Shown piece after piece: positions 43,808-52,512 of a stretch of DNA of 64,000 nt. Where the stretch lies: positions 1 through 64,000 of the forward strand of contig CAYZOV010000006.1 of assembly GCA_964480525.1 (NCBI GenBank). Direction: 5' to 3'. Both the position numbers and the translations under genes were made by a program. This DNA comes from JAAZZIT01 sp964480525. GTDB taxonomy: Bacteria > Bacillota > Clostridia > Oscillospirales > Ruminococcaceae. The notes below the pieces were generated by a model. It was not told the origin of the DNA. It ran no database searches and saw only the letters and a list, made by a program, of their open reading frames with translations. Numbering within the stretch: position 1 is the stretch's first letter; the number at the start of each line of letters is the position of its first letter.

Positions 43808-46441
43808 ATGCTTGAAATTTTGGAAAAGGACGTTTTGAAAGGGTCTGATGACGTGACGGTGGGACTTAGCACGGCGGAAGCCAAACGCAGGATTGCCATA
43901 AACGGCGCAAACAAGTTATACGACAAAAAGAAAAAATCGGGTATAAAGATATTCGCCAATCAATTTAAAGATTTTATGGTGATGATATTGTTATTTTCAA
44001 CTGTGATTTCGGCTTTGTTGGGGGAATTTTGGGACGCTTTGACTATTATTATAATAGTAGTGCTAAATGCGGTTCTGGGGTTTATACAGGAATTTCGGAC
44101 AGAACACACCATTGAAGCCTTGGAGAAAATGACCACCCCCACGGCAAAGGTTTTCAGGGACGGAAAACTTTGCGTAATTTCATGTGAAGAAATTGCGGAG
44201 GGGGACGTTTTTGAAGTTGAGGAGGGTGACAGAATACCATGCGACGGGTACATACTAAGTTGTAAAAATTTCAAATGCGACGAATCCATTTTGACGGGAG
44301 AAGCAGAAAGTGTTGAAAAATTCGCAAGGTTTAAAGAAAACGAATATGAAAATTTGAACTTGCAATATATGGCTTATATGGGGACTATTTGCGTCAAAGG
44401 AAAAGCAAGGTGCGTTTGCACGGCGGTGGGGTTAAGGACGCAAATGGGGAAAATTTCTAACCTTTTGGGGGAGATTGAGGAAGAACAAACGCCTTTACAG
44501 AAAAAATTAGGAGAATTGGGGAAATTTTTGGGAATAATCTGTTTAGGGGTTTGCGTGGTTGTATTTCTGGCAGGGGTTTTGAGGGGTGAGGACGTTTTTG
44601 AAATGCTTATGACCGGGATAACGGTTGCTATTGCGGCGATTCCCGAGGGGTTGCCTGCAACGGTGACGATTGCGCTTGCGTTGGCGGTGCGGAAAATGCT
44701 GAAGAAAAACGCTTTGGTAAAACGGCTTCACAGCGTGGAAACTCTGGGGTGCGCAACGGTGATTTGTTCGGACAAAACGGGGACTATCACGGAAAACAAA
44801 ATGACGGTTAGGAAAATTTTTACGGGGCGAAAAGTTTTTGAATTAAGCGGCGGGGGTTTTGACAAAAGCGGAGATTTAACACTAAACAAAAGGGCGGTTA
44901 GGGGCGACGAATTTGAAAGCGTACAACAGCTTTGCGAGTGTTTTGCGGTTTGCAACAACGCCAGAATTTACAGCGAAGAATCGGAAGAACGAAACCGAAG
45001 TTTTAAGTCGGTTTTTCAGGGGGTTGGCGACCCGACGGAAATTGCGTTGTTGGTGGCGGCGGCGAAAATTTTCAAAAACGGAGAAACGAACGGTTTTGAA
45101 AGGATTGATGAAATACCCTTTGATTCGGCAAAAAGGTGCATGACGGTGGTTGCAAAAGACCGACAGGGGCGAAAAATTTCATTTTCAAAGGGCGCTTTGG
45201 ACGTGATTTTCGGAGAATGTGAGTACGTTTTGACAGAAAGCGGAAAAGTGAAAATTAACAAGGAAATAGCCGTGGAAATTCGCAAGTGGGGGGACAGGTT
45301 TGCAAGCGACGGTTTAAGAGTGTTGGGATTTTCAAAAACCGAGGGCGACGAAAAAGTTTTTCTGGGTCTTTGCGGAATGTGCGACGCTTTGCGAAGCGGA
45401 GTAAAAGAAGCCGTGGAAATTTGCGAAAAAGCGAAAATCAGAACGGTTATGATTACGGGCGACCACAAATTGACGGCTATGGCGATAGGCAAACAGGCAG
45501 GGATTTTTAAGAAAAACGACCTTTGCGTTACGGGGGAAGAATTGGGGAAAATGTCGGACGGCGAACTTTCGGAAAAACTTGACAGAATTTCGGTTTTTGC
45601 CAGAATTTCGCCCGACCACAAATTGAGAATTGTTAAGGCGTTCAAGAAAAAGGGGCATATTGTGGCAATGACAGGCGACGGCGTAAACGACGCTCCGGCG
45701 ATAAAAGAAGCTGACATTGGGGTGTCGATGTCAATCGGCGGGACAGACGTATCAAAACAGGCGTCAGACGTGATTTTGCTTGACGACAACTTTTCAACGC
45801 TGGCGGTGGCGGTTGAACAGGGACGTGTGATTTATGCAAACATTCGGAAATTTGTGCGGTATTTGATTTCGTGCAACATAGGCGAAGTTTTGACAATGTT
45901 CGGGGGTATGCTGATGGGGTTGCCGATTGTGTTGCTTCCGACCCAGATTTTGCTTGTAAACCTTGCGACGGACGGTTTGCCTGCGGTGGCGTTAGGCTTA
46001 GAGCCTGCGGAAAAAAACATTATGGAAAAACCTCCGAGAAAAAGCACGGACAGTTTTTTCTCAAACGGTTTATTATCACGGATAATTTTCAGAGGGATTG
46101 CCATAGGTTTGTTCACGATTCTGGCGTTTATTTTGGGGCAAAGATTCGGGGGCGTCGCCACAGCAAGGACAATGGCGTTGTTTACGTTGGTGGCGTCACA
46201 GCTGATTCACGTTTTTGAGTGCAAGTCGGAAGAAAAAAACCTATTTTCGGTTAATCTGCTAAGTAATCCAAGTCTTGTTTTGGCGGTGGCAGCGTCGGTT
46301 ATATGCCTTTTGGGAGCAATTTATGTGCCGATTTTTCAGGGCATTTTTTCCACGGTTTCGCTGGGTGCAAAGGAACTTTCGGCGGCTTTGGGGTGCGCTT
46401 TGGCTGTGCCGATTTTGTCGTGCATTTTTCACAGAAAATAA
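43808..46441 (+). CDS. Calcium-type cation-transporting P-type ATPase
   Basis: An 877-residue pump of class P2 (SERCA/PMCA-like), which exports Ca2+ or a similar cation. It has an N-terminal cation-ATPase domain, LTGEAES (actuator loop), PEGLPATVT in the fourth membrane segment, the phosphorylation site DKTGTITENK, and the hinge TGDGVNDAPA. About ten membrane segments are present and the length is normal. GAAAGGA precedes the ATG. It lacks the riboswitch that precedes the other P-type ATPase gene of this window. Confidence 0.94.
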   Translation: MLEILEKDVLKGSDDVTVGLSTAEAKRRIAINGANKLYDKKKKSGIKIFANQFKDFMVMILLFSTVISALLGEFWDALTIIIIVVLNAVLGFIQEFRTEHTIEALEKMTTPTAKVFRDGKLCVISCEEIAEGDVFEVEEGDRIPCDGYILSCKNFKCDESILTGEAESVEKFARFKENEYENLNLQYMAYMGTICVKGKARCVCTAVGLRTQMGKISNLLGEIEEEQTPLQKKLGELGKFLGIICLGVCVVVFLAGVLRGEDVFEMLMTGITVAIAAIPEGLPATVTIALALAVRKMLKKNALVKRLHSVETLGCATVICSDKTGTITENKMTVRKIFTGRKVFELSGGGFDKSGDLTLNKRAVRGDEFESVQQLCECFAVCNNARIYSEESEERNRSFKSVFQGVGDPTEIALLVAAAKIFKNGETNGFERIDEIPFDSAKRCMTVVAKDRQGRKISFSKGALDVIFGECEYVLTESGKVKINKEIAVEIRKWGDRFASDGLRVLGFSKTEGDEKVFLGLCGMCDALRSGVKEAVEICEKAKIRTVMITGDHKLTAMAIGKQAGIFKKNDLCVTGEELGKMSDGELSEKLDRISVFARISPDHKLRIVKAFKKKGHIVAMTGDGVNDAPAIKEADIGVSMSIGGTDVSKQASDVILLDDNFSTLAVAVEQGRVIYANIRKFVRYLISCNIGEVLTMFGGMLMGLPIVLLPTQILLVNLATDGLPAVALGLEPAEKNIMEKPPRKSTDSFFSNGLLSRIIFRGIAIGLFTILAFILGQRFGGVATARTMALFTLVASQLIHVFECKSEEKNLFSVNLLSNPSLVLAVAASVICLLGAIYVPIFQGIFSTVSLGAKELSAALGCALAVPILSCIFHRK

Positions 46442-46501
46442 TTTTTGTGAGAAATATATATAAAATTGCTAAAAAATTTGTATAAACTGTCATTTTGCTA
46501 A

Positions 46502-46530
46502 TTGAAAATTTTCTGAAAATATTGTATAAT
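46502..46530 (+). promoter_or_regulatory. Sigma-A promoter of galE
   Basis: TTGAAA (46502-46507), 17-bp spacer, TATAAT (46525-46530). Confidence 0.82.
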
Positions 46531-46589
46531 TTTATTAAACTTGACCGTTTTCGGTCGGACAAACACAAATGATTTGAGAGGGAAAAATT

Positions 46590-47603
46590 ATGGGTGCTAT
46601 TCTTGTAACAGGCGGAGCAGGTTTTATCGGCTCGCACACCTGCGTCGAACTTTTGAACGCAGGCAAAGAAATTGTTGTTATGGACAATTTTTACAATTCA
46701 AAACCGGAATGTTTACGCAGAATCAAGGAGCTTACGGGAAAAGATTTTAAATTTTACCAGACGGATATGCTTGATTTTGAGGGGGTATGCAAAATTTTCA
46801 GCGAAAACCAGATTGACGCTGTTATACATTTTGCGGGTTACAAGGCAGTAGGCGAATCGGTTAAGAAGCCGGTTGAGTATTATTACAACAACATTTCGGG
46901 AACGTTGTCGCTGTTGTTTGCAATGAGAAAATTCGGTTGCAAAAAGATTGTTTTCTCGTCGTCGGCGACGGTGTACGGAATGAACAATCAAGCGCCTTAC
47001 AAAGAGGATATGCCGACGTCGGCAACGAATCCATACGGTCAAACAAAGGTTATGATTGAACACATTCTCAACGACCTTGCTTTTTCGGACAAAGAGTGGA
47101 GCGTGGTTTTGCTTCGTTACTTTAACCCTATCGGAGCGCATAAGTCGGGTTTAATCGGCGAAAATCCAAACGGAATACCTAACAATCTTTTGCCGTACAT
47201 AGCACAGGTGGCTGTGGGAAAATTGGAATGTTTAAGCGTTTTCGGGGACGATTACGACACGGCGGACGGAACAGGTGTTAGAGATTACATTCACGTTGTT
47301 GACCTTGCAAAAGGACACCTTTGCGCATTGGAATACGCAATGAATCACACAGGTTCGGAAGCGGTAAATCTCGGAACGGGAAAAGGTTCAAGCGTTTTGG
47401 AAGTTTTGCGCAGTTTTGAAAAGGCTTGCGGAAAAGAAATTCCGTTTAAAATCGTTGAAAGACGTGCAGGCGACATTGCGACTTGCTATGCGGACACGCA
47501 AAAAGCAAAGGAACTTTTCGGTTGGGAAGCTCAATACCAGCTTGACGAAATGACGGCAGACGGTTGGAATTTTACGAAAAACAACCCTAACGGACTTCAA
47601 TAA
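46590..47603 (+). CDS. galE: UDP-glucose 4-epimerase
   Basis: A 337-residue SDR enzyme interconverting UDP-glucose and UDP-galactose for the Leloir pathway and surface sugars. It has the NAD-binding GGAGFIGSH at residues 8-16, the FSSSATVYG segment with catalytic Ser, and YGQTK with the Tyr/Lys pair. Length and motifs match GalE. GAGAGGG precedes the ATG. It is a single-gene unit ending in a terminator. Confidence 0.95.
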   Translation: MGAILVTGGAGFIGSHTCVELLNAGKEIVVMDNFYNSKPECLRRIKELTGKDFKFYQTDMLDFEGVCKIFSENQIDAVIHFAGYKAVGESVKKPVEYYYNNISGTLSLLFAMRKFGCKKIVFSSSATVYGMNNQAPYKEDMPTSATNPYGQTKVMIEHILNDLAFSDKEWSVVLLRYFNPIGAHKSGLIGENPNGIPNNLLPYIAQVAVGKLECLSVFGDDYDTADGTGVRDYIHVVDLAKGHLCALEYAMNHTGSEAVNLGTGKGSSVLEVLRSFEKACGKEIPFKIVERRAGDIATCYADTQKAKELFGWEAQYQLDEMTADGWNFTKNNPNGLQ

Positions 47604-47610
47604 ATTATTA

Positions 47611-47638
47611 AGGGCTTGCGGTTTGCAAGTCCTTTTTT
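47611..47638 (+). terminator. Terminator of galE
   Basis: AGGGCTTGC / GCAAGTCCT followed by TTTTT. Confidence 0.8.
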
Positions 47639-47658
47639 ACGGTGAAAATTAAGGCAAA

Positions 47659-47697
47659 AAAAGACAGCAGACAAAGGAAAAATGTCTGCTGTCTTTA
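47659..47697. terminator. Strong hairpin terminator of the ABC exporter operon
   Basis: Perfect 14-bp AAAGACAGCAGACA / TGTCTGCTGTCTTT with an A-run on its left, so it mainly serves the minus strand. Confidence 0.82.
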
Positions 47698-47706
47698 GTT
47701 TTTTAA

Positions 47707-49443
47707 CTACTGTGCAAATTGTGAATTATAGAGATTTGCGTAAAAACCGCCCTTTTCAAGCAAATCTTCGTGAGTTCCCTGCTCGATAATATGACCTTTA
47801 TCCATAACAAGAATACAGTCGGCTTCTTTAATTGTAGAAAGGCGGTGCGCCACGATAAAACTTGTTCTGCCTTTCATCATTTTGTTAAACGCCTTTTGAA
47901 TACGGATTTCGGTGCGGGTGTCGATAGACGACGTAGCTTCGTCCAAAATGAGCATTGGCGGCAACGAAAGCATAACACGGGCGATACACAAAAGCTGTTT
48001 TTGACCCTGCGAAATGTTGGCACCCTCGTCGGAAATCACCGTGTCGTAGCCTTTCGGAAGTCTTTTGATAAAGCTGTGGCAATTGGCTTGCTTTGCCGCT
48101 TCGACCACTTCTTCAAGGGTTGCGTCGGGTTTTGAATAGGCGATATTTTCAAAAATCGTACCTGTTTTGAGCCATGTTTCCTGCAAAACCATTCCGTACA
48201 TTGAACGCAAAGAATTTCGGGTTACGTCCTTAATCGGGTGGTCGGAAACGGAAATTTCGCCTGAATTTACGTCGTAAAATCTCATCAAAAGGTTTATAAT
48301 CGTGGTTTTTCCGCAACCTGTCGGACCTACGATAGCAATTCTCTGCCCTGATTTTACGGACAAATTAAGATTTTCGATAAGTTTAGTTTGAGGGTTATAT
48401 GAAAATTCAACGTTTTTAAGCTCCACACGTCCGTCCACGTTTTCAAGCACGGTTGCGTTTTCTTTGTCGGGGGTTTGCGGCTCGGCTTCGATAATTTCAA
48501 AAACACGTTTTGCCGACGCAAAAGCCGACTGAAGTTCGGTAATTACACCACTTATTTCGTTAAACGGTTTGGTGTACTGGTTTGCATAGCTTAAAAAGCA
48601 CGACAGCTGACCCACGGAAATATTGCCCGAAAGTGCCGAAATTGCGCCGAAAACTCCGACGCCCGAATAAACAAGACCGTTTACAAATCGTGTGCAAGGG
48701 TTAGTTAAAGCAGAGAAAAACAGCGCCTTAACTCCACACACCTGAAGTCGTCCGTTAATCTCGTCGAATTTCTCCTCGGCGTCGTCCTCATAGCAAAACG
48801 CCTTGACAACCTTTTGGTTTGAAATCATTTCTTCGATAAGAGATGTCATTTCGCCACGGGTTTCGGACTGGATTTTAAACATATTAAATGTGTTTTTTGC
48901 GATAAAGCTTGCGACAAAAAGCGAAAGCGGTGTAATTAAAACTACGACAAGCGTAATTTTTACGTCGATTGAAAGCATAAATCCGATTGTTCCGAAAATG
49001 GTCACAATGCCCGAAAAAAGCTGGGTAAATCCCATCAAAAGACCGTCGGAAATTTGTTCGACGTCTGTTACCATTCGTGAAATAATGTCGCCCTGACCCT
49101 GTGCGTCGATGTACTTCAAAGGTACTTCCTGCAATCTGTCAAAAGCCTTGACACGAATATCACGAACTGTGTAAAAAGTCAGCTTGTTTGTACACAAATT
49201 CATCAGCCATTGGGCAACCGCCGTAATACCCACCACAACGGCAAATTTGATGAGTATAACCGAAATTGCGGAAAAATCCACATTTTTTTCGGCGATAATC
49301 TTGTCGATTGCGTCGCCTGTCAAAATCGGTGCGTAAAGAGTGAGTGCCACGGAAATTACGGCAAAAATCATTGTCAGCGCCAAATATCCCAAATATGGTT
49401 TTGTAAACGAAAGAATTTTTTTGAGAATCGAGTTATTTTTCAA
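47707..49443 (-). CDS. ABC exporter half-transporter, second subunit
   Basis: A membrane-ATPase fusion of about 578 residues. Six membrane segments (about 10-300) precede an ATPase domain with Walker A GPTGCGKTT, signature NISQGQKQ and Walker B MLILDEATSSID. It pairs with the upstream gene as a heterodimeric multidrug-type exporter. I place the start at TTG 49443, which has AGGAGG 9 bp upstream and overlaps the previous gene by 11 bp. The longer frame to 49557 has no site. Confidence 0.9.
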   Translation of the reverse strand: MKNNSILKKILSFTKPYLGYLALTMIFAVISVALTLYAPILTGDAIDKIIAEKNVDFSAISVILIKFAVVVGITAVAQWLMNLCTNKLTFYTVRDIRVKAFDRLQEVPLKYIDAQGQGDIISRMVTDVEQISDGLLMGFTQLFSGIVTIFGTIGFMLSIDVKITLVVVLITPLSLFVASFIAKNTFNMFKIQSETRGEMTSLIEEMISNQKVVKAFCYEDDAEEKFDEINGRLQVCGVKALFFSALTNPCTRFVNGLVYSGVGVFGAISALSGNISVGQLSCFLSYANQYTKPFNEISGVITELQSAFASAKRVFEIIEAEPQTPDKENATVLENVDGRVELKNVEFSYNPQTKLIENLNLSVKSGQRIAIVGPTGCGKTTIINLLMRFYDVNSGEISVSDHPIKDVTRNSLRSMYGMVLQETWLKTGTIFENIAYSKPDATLEEVVEAAKQANCHSFIKRLPKGYDTVISDEGANISQGQKQLLCIARVMLSLPPMLILDEATSSIDTRTEIRIQKAFNKMMKGRTSFIVAHRLSTIKEADCILVMDKGHIIEQGTHEDLLEKGGFYANLYNSQFAQ

Positions 49444-51175
49444 GGCTTTCAACCTCCTCTTTTGAAAGTTGCGAAAGGCAGATTTCTTTATAGACTTCGC
49501 AGTTTTTGAAAAGGTCGGTATGTTTGCCGATTCCTGCGATTTTGCCGTCGTCAACAACGATAATTTTGTCTGCGTTTTTGATTGTGGAAGCTCGTTGGGA
49601 AACGATAAACACCGTCAAATCGTTTGTTTGTTCGGAAATTGCCTTGCGAAGTTTTGCGTCTGTTGCATAGTCAAGCGCCGACGCAGAATCGTCCAAAATA
49701 AGAATTTCGCCGTTTTTAACCACCGCTCTGGCGATAGTTAAACGTTGTCTTTGACCGCCCGAAAGGTTTCTGCCGTTTTGCAAAATCACGGCGTCAAGTC
49801 CGTCGGGCTTTGACGAAACAAATTCCATTGCCTGTGAAATTTCAAGCGCCTTATAAATTTCCTCGTCCGTAGCGTCAGGTTTGCCCCATTTCATATTATC
49901 ACGGATTGTGCCTTTAAAAAGTACGGCTTTTTGCGGAACTATTGCGATTTTGTCACGCAAAGTCTGGAATTTATAGTCCTTAACGTTTACGCCGTCAACC
50001 AGAATTTCGCCCTGACAAGCTTCGTAAAATCTCGGAATAAGATTCATAAGGGTGGATTTTCCCGAACCCGTACCGCCGATAATTCCCACGGTTTCGCCTT
50101 TTTTGACGGTGAAATTTATATTTTCAAGAGCGTTGTCGCTGCCCTTTGAATAGGCAAAAGAAACGTTTTTAAACTCAACGGCGTTTGACCCTGACGTGGA
50201 CAAAATTTCCTTTGCGTTTTCGTCGGTGAGTTGAGGTATAGTTTTGAAAACTTCGTTGATACGCACCGCAGAAGCGGAAGATTTTGTGATTATTACAACT
50301 AAGTTTGCAAGGGCTACAAGTGCAAGCAAAATCTGGGACATATAGTTTACAAGTGCGATAACTTCGCCCTGTGTGAGATTGCCTGCATAGACGGTTTTTC
50401 CGCCAAACCAGATTATACAAAGTATCGCAACATTCACAATTACATATGTTGCGGGGTTTAAAAGTGCGGAAATTTTTCCAACGATAATTTGCTCTTTCAT
50501 AAGGTTATCGCTTGTTTGGGAAAATTCCTTTTTTTCCTCCTCCTGACGGGAAAACGCACGGATAACACGCACACCCACCAGATTTTCTTTTGTTAAAAGT
50601 GACACACGGTCAGCTTTTTTCTGGATTTGGGTGTATTTAGGAATTGACTTTGACATTACAAAATAAAGCACCAAACCGATAACAGGCGACGCAACAAGAA
50701 AAATAAGGGTGAGTTTTACGTCAATTAAAAACGACGCAATTATGGCGCCGATTACGATAAAAGGCGAACGCAAAAACAGTCTTAAAATCATATTTACGCC
50801 GGTTTGCGTTTGGTTGATGTCGCCGGTCATTCGTGTGATTAGGGTTGAAGTGCCGATTTGGTCAAGTTCGGCGTGGGAAAACTTGTTAATGTGGTGGTAC
50901 AAGTCTTTTCTAAGCGCCGTGCCGAAACCCATAGAAGCCTTTGCGGCAAAATACTGGGCGGTCAGCGAACACGCAAGACCCAAAACCCCCAGCAAAACCA
51001 AAATTCCGCCCATTTTGTAAATATAGGTTTTGTCGCCGTTTTTGATACCCACGTCGATAATTTTCGCCATAACTATCGGCACGATAAGTTCAAAAGTCGC
51101 CTCGGTCATTTTAAAAAGCGGTCCGAGAATACTTTGAACAATATAATTTTTCAGATATTTTACAAGTTTGAACAT
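49433..51175 (-). CDS. ABC exporter half-transporter, first subunit
   Basis: A 580-residue partner of the 47707 gene with the same order of parts. The ATPase motifs are Walker A GGTGSGKST and signature NLSGGQRQ, with Walker B EILILDDSASALD. Here Asp replaces the usual catalytic Glu (DDS for DEA), so this subunit probably has the degenerate ATP site, as in many heterodimeric exporters. GGAGG precedes the ATG. The substrate is unknown. Confidence 0.92.
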   Translation of the reverse strand: MFKLVKYLKNYIVQSILGPLFKMTEATFELIVPIVMAKIIDVGIKNGDKTYIYKMGGILVLLGVLGLACSLTAQYFAAKASMGFGTALRKDLYHHINKFSHAELDQIGTSTLITRMTGDINQTQTGVNMILRLFLRSPFIVIGAIIASFLIDVKLTLIFLVASPVIGLVLYFVMSKSIPKYTQIQKKADRVSLLTKENLVGVRVIRAFSRQEEEKKEFSQTSDNLMKEQIIVGKISALLNPATYVIVNVAILCIIWFGGKTVYAGNLTQGEVIALVNYMSQILLALVALANLVVIITKSSASAVRINEVFKTIPQLTDENAKEILSTSGSNAVEFKNVSFAYSKGSDNALENINFTVKKGETVGIIGGTGSGKSTLMNLIPRFYEACQGEILVDGVNVKDYKFQTLRDKIAIVPQKAVLFKGTIRDNMKWGKPDATDEEIYKALEISQAMEFVSSKPDGLDAVILQNGRNLSGGQRQRLTIARAVVKNGEILILDDSASALDYATDAKLRKAISEQTNDLTVFIVSQRASTIKNADKIIVVDDGKIAGIGKHTDLFKNCEVYKEICLSQLSKEEVESLEK

Positions 51176-51285
51176 ACCCTTTTATCCTCCATAAATATAT
51201 TCTTAAAGTTTAATTTTAACACAAAATTGTATCTGAAACAACCCCTAGTCATTTACGCATTTATTAACATTATCCGAAAAAGAAA

Positions 51286-51320
51286 AAAGCTTTACCGCAA
51301 AGGTGGGGTAAAGCTTTATT
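51286..51320. terminator. Terminator after the phosphatase gene
   Basis: AAAGCTTTACC / GGGTAAAGCTTT stem with flanking A- and T-runs. Confidence 0.82.
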
Positions 51321-51323
51321 TTG

Positions 51324-51860
51324 TCATGCCTGATAGGTTCGCACCTCGCAGTTGCCCATAAAAAAGTGCAAAAATTCGTCGTTTGACATATCGTGAAAAT
51401 AAGTTTCGATAACCCGACAAACTCCGCCGTGGGAAACAAGCAGAACATTTTCGTTTTCGTAGGTGTTGATTATTTCGTCCAAAAACGAATAAACCCTATG
51501 AGAAAGTTCCAACAAGCTTTCGCCTGTTTTGCCCATTTTGCACCCGAACTCCACTTTGTTTTGGGCAAAACCCTGTGCGTTTCGTTCGGCACCCTCATAT
51601 TTGCCGTAATCCCATTCAATAAGCCTTTCGTCGGTGACAAACGGAACGCCGATTGTTTGAGAAACAACCGTTGCGGTTTGGACGGCTCTTTTAAGCGGAG
51701 AAGAAATAATCACGTCCACGTCGCCGAACATTTTAATTTCCTTAGCGAGATTTTTCGCCTGTTCAAGCCCGTTATAGGTGAGGTTTACGTCGGTGATTCC
51801 GCAAATTCGGTTGTCCAGATTCCAGCCTGTTTGCCCGTGACGTGTTGAATAAATTTTCAT
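51324..51860 (-). CDS. Histidine phosphatase family protein
   Basis: A 178-residue phosphoglycerate-mutase-like enzyme. The catalytic RHG motif is at residues 7-9 (STRHGQTGWN), and the second His is in LLVSHGGVCR near residue 145. It removes phosphate from a small molecule. Candidates in the family include CobC-type and broad sugar phosphatases, and the sequence does not settle which. AAGGAGGG precedes the ATG. Confidence 0.9.
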   Translation of the reverse strand: MKIYSTRHGQTGWNLDNRICGITDVNLTYNGLEQAKNLAKEIKMFGDVDVIISSPLKRAVQTATVVSQTIGVPFVTDERLIEWDYGKYEGAERNAQGFAQNKVEFGCKMGKTGESLLELSHRVYSFLDEIINTYENENVLLVSHGGVCRVIETYFHDMSNDEFLHFFMGNCEVRTYQA

Positions 51861-51882
51861 GAAAAGCCCTCCTTAAAACAAA

Positions 51883-52374
51883 TTAAACATAATTAAAATT
51901 AACCGCAAAGAAATACTGAATTTGGGTGAAATTTTGGTTATCTCCCCAAATTGCGGTGATTTTTACGAAGCACTTATCTATTTCCCCTGCGGGGATTTTC
52001 AGTTGTGAGGACGGTTGTTCCAAAACATTTTGGTTTTCGTCGTACACCGTATAGGTAACGTTTTGTTGCAAATCGCCTTGAATTTTGACGGTTATATCGC
52101 TTAGAAACTGTTCTCCGTGGACGGCGTTTTTGTCGATTTCCAAAGTTAAAGCGGGGGCGTTTTTGAAAATCTGCGAAAGATTCGGGGTATTTTGTTTTTT
52201 GGTTTTGCCGTTTTGGGTTGTTATTTCGTTAAAAACATAAGGTGAAATTTTTTCGCCGTTATATTCAATCCACACTTTGCCCACGTCGATTTTCGGGGAG
52301 CTGTTAAGCACCGCCAAAGTCACGCTGAAAGTCGTAGCCAAAAGCAACAATACAACAAGGATTTTTTTCTTCAT
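51883..52374 (-). CDS. Secreted protein of unknown function
   Basis: A 163-residue protein with a cleavable or anchoring N-terminal hydrophobic segment (about 4-24) and a beta-rich extracytoplasmic domain. No family is recognised and there is no lipobox Cys. GGAGGAC precedes the ATG. It ends 22 bp before the phosphatase gene, so the two may be cotranscribed. Confidence 0.7.
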   Translation of the reverse strand: MKKKILVVLLLLATTFSVTLAVLNSSPKIDVGKVWIEYNGEKISPYVFNEITTQNGKTKKQNTPNLSQIFKNAPALTLEIDKNAVHGEQFLSDITVKIQGDLQQNVTYTVYDENQNVLEQPSSQLKIPAGEIDKCFVKITAIWGDNQNFTQIQYFFAVNFNYV

Positions 52375-52454
52375 AAAGTCCTCCGTTAAAAATATTTACA
52401 CTTTTATCATATACCAGATTTTAGTAAAAATCAACCCCTTTCTTGAAATTTCAG

Positions 52455-52490
52455 CAAAAAAAGGAACGCACCGAAAAAGTGCGTTCCGAA
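52455..52490 (-). terminator. Terminator of carAB-dapF
   Basis: GGAACGCAC (52463-52471) / GTGCGTTCC (52479-52487) with an A-run on the left (a T-run in the minus transcript). Confidence 0.85.
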
Positions 52491-52512
52491 AATTTTTAAG
52501 TTTTGTTGCGGG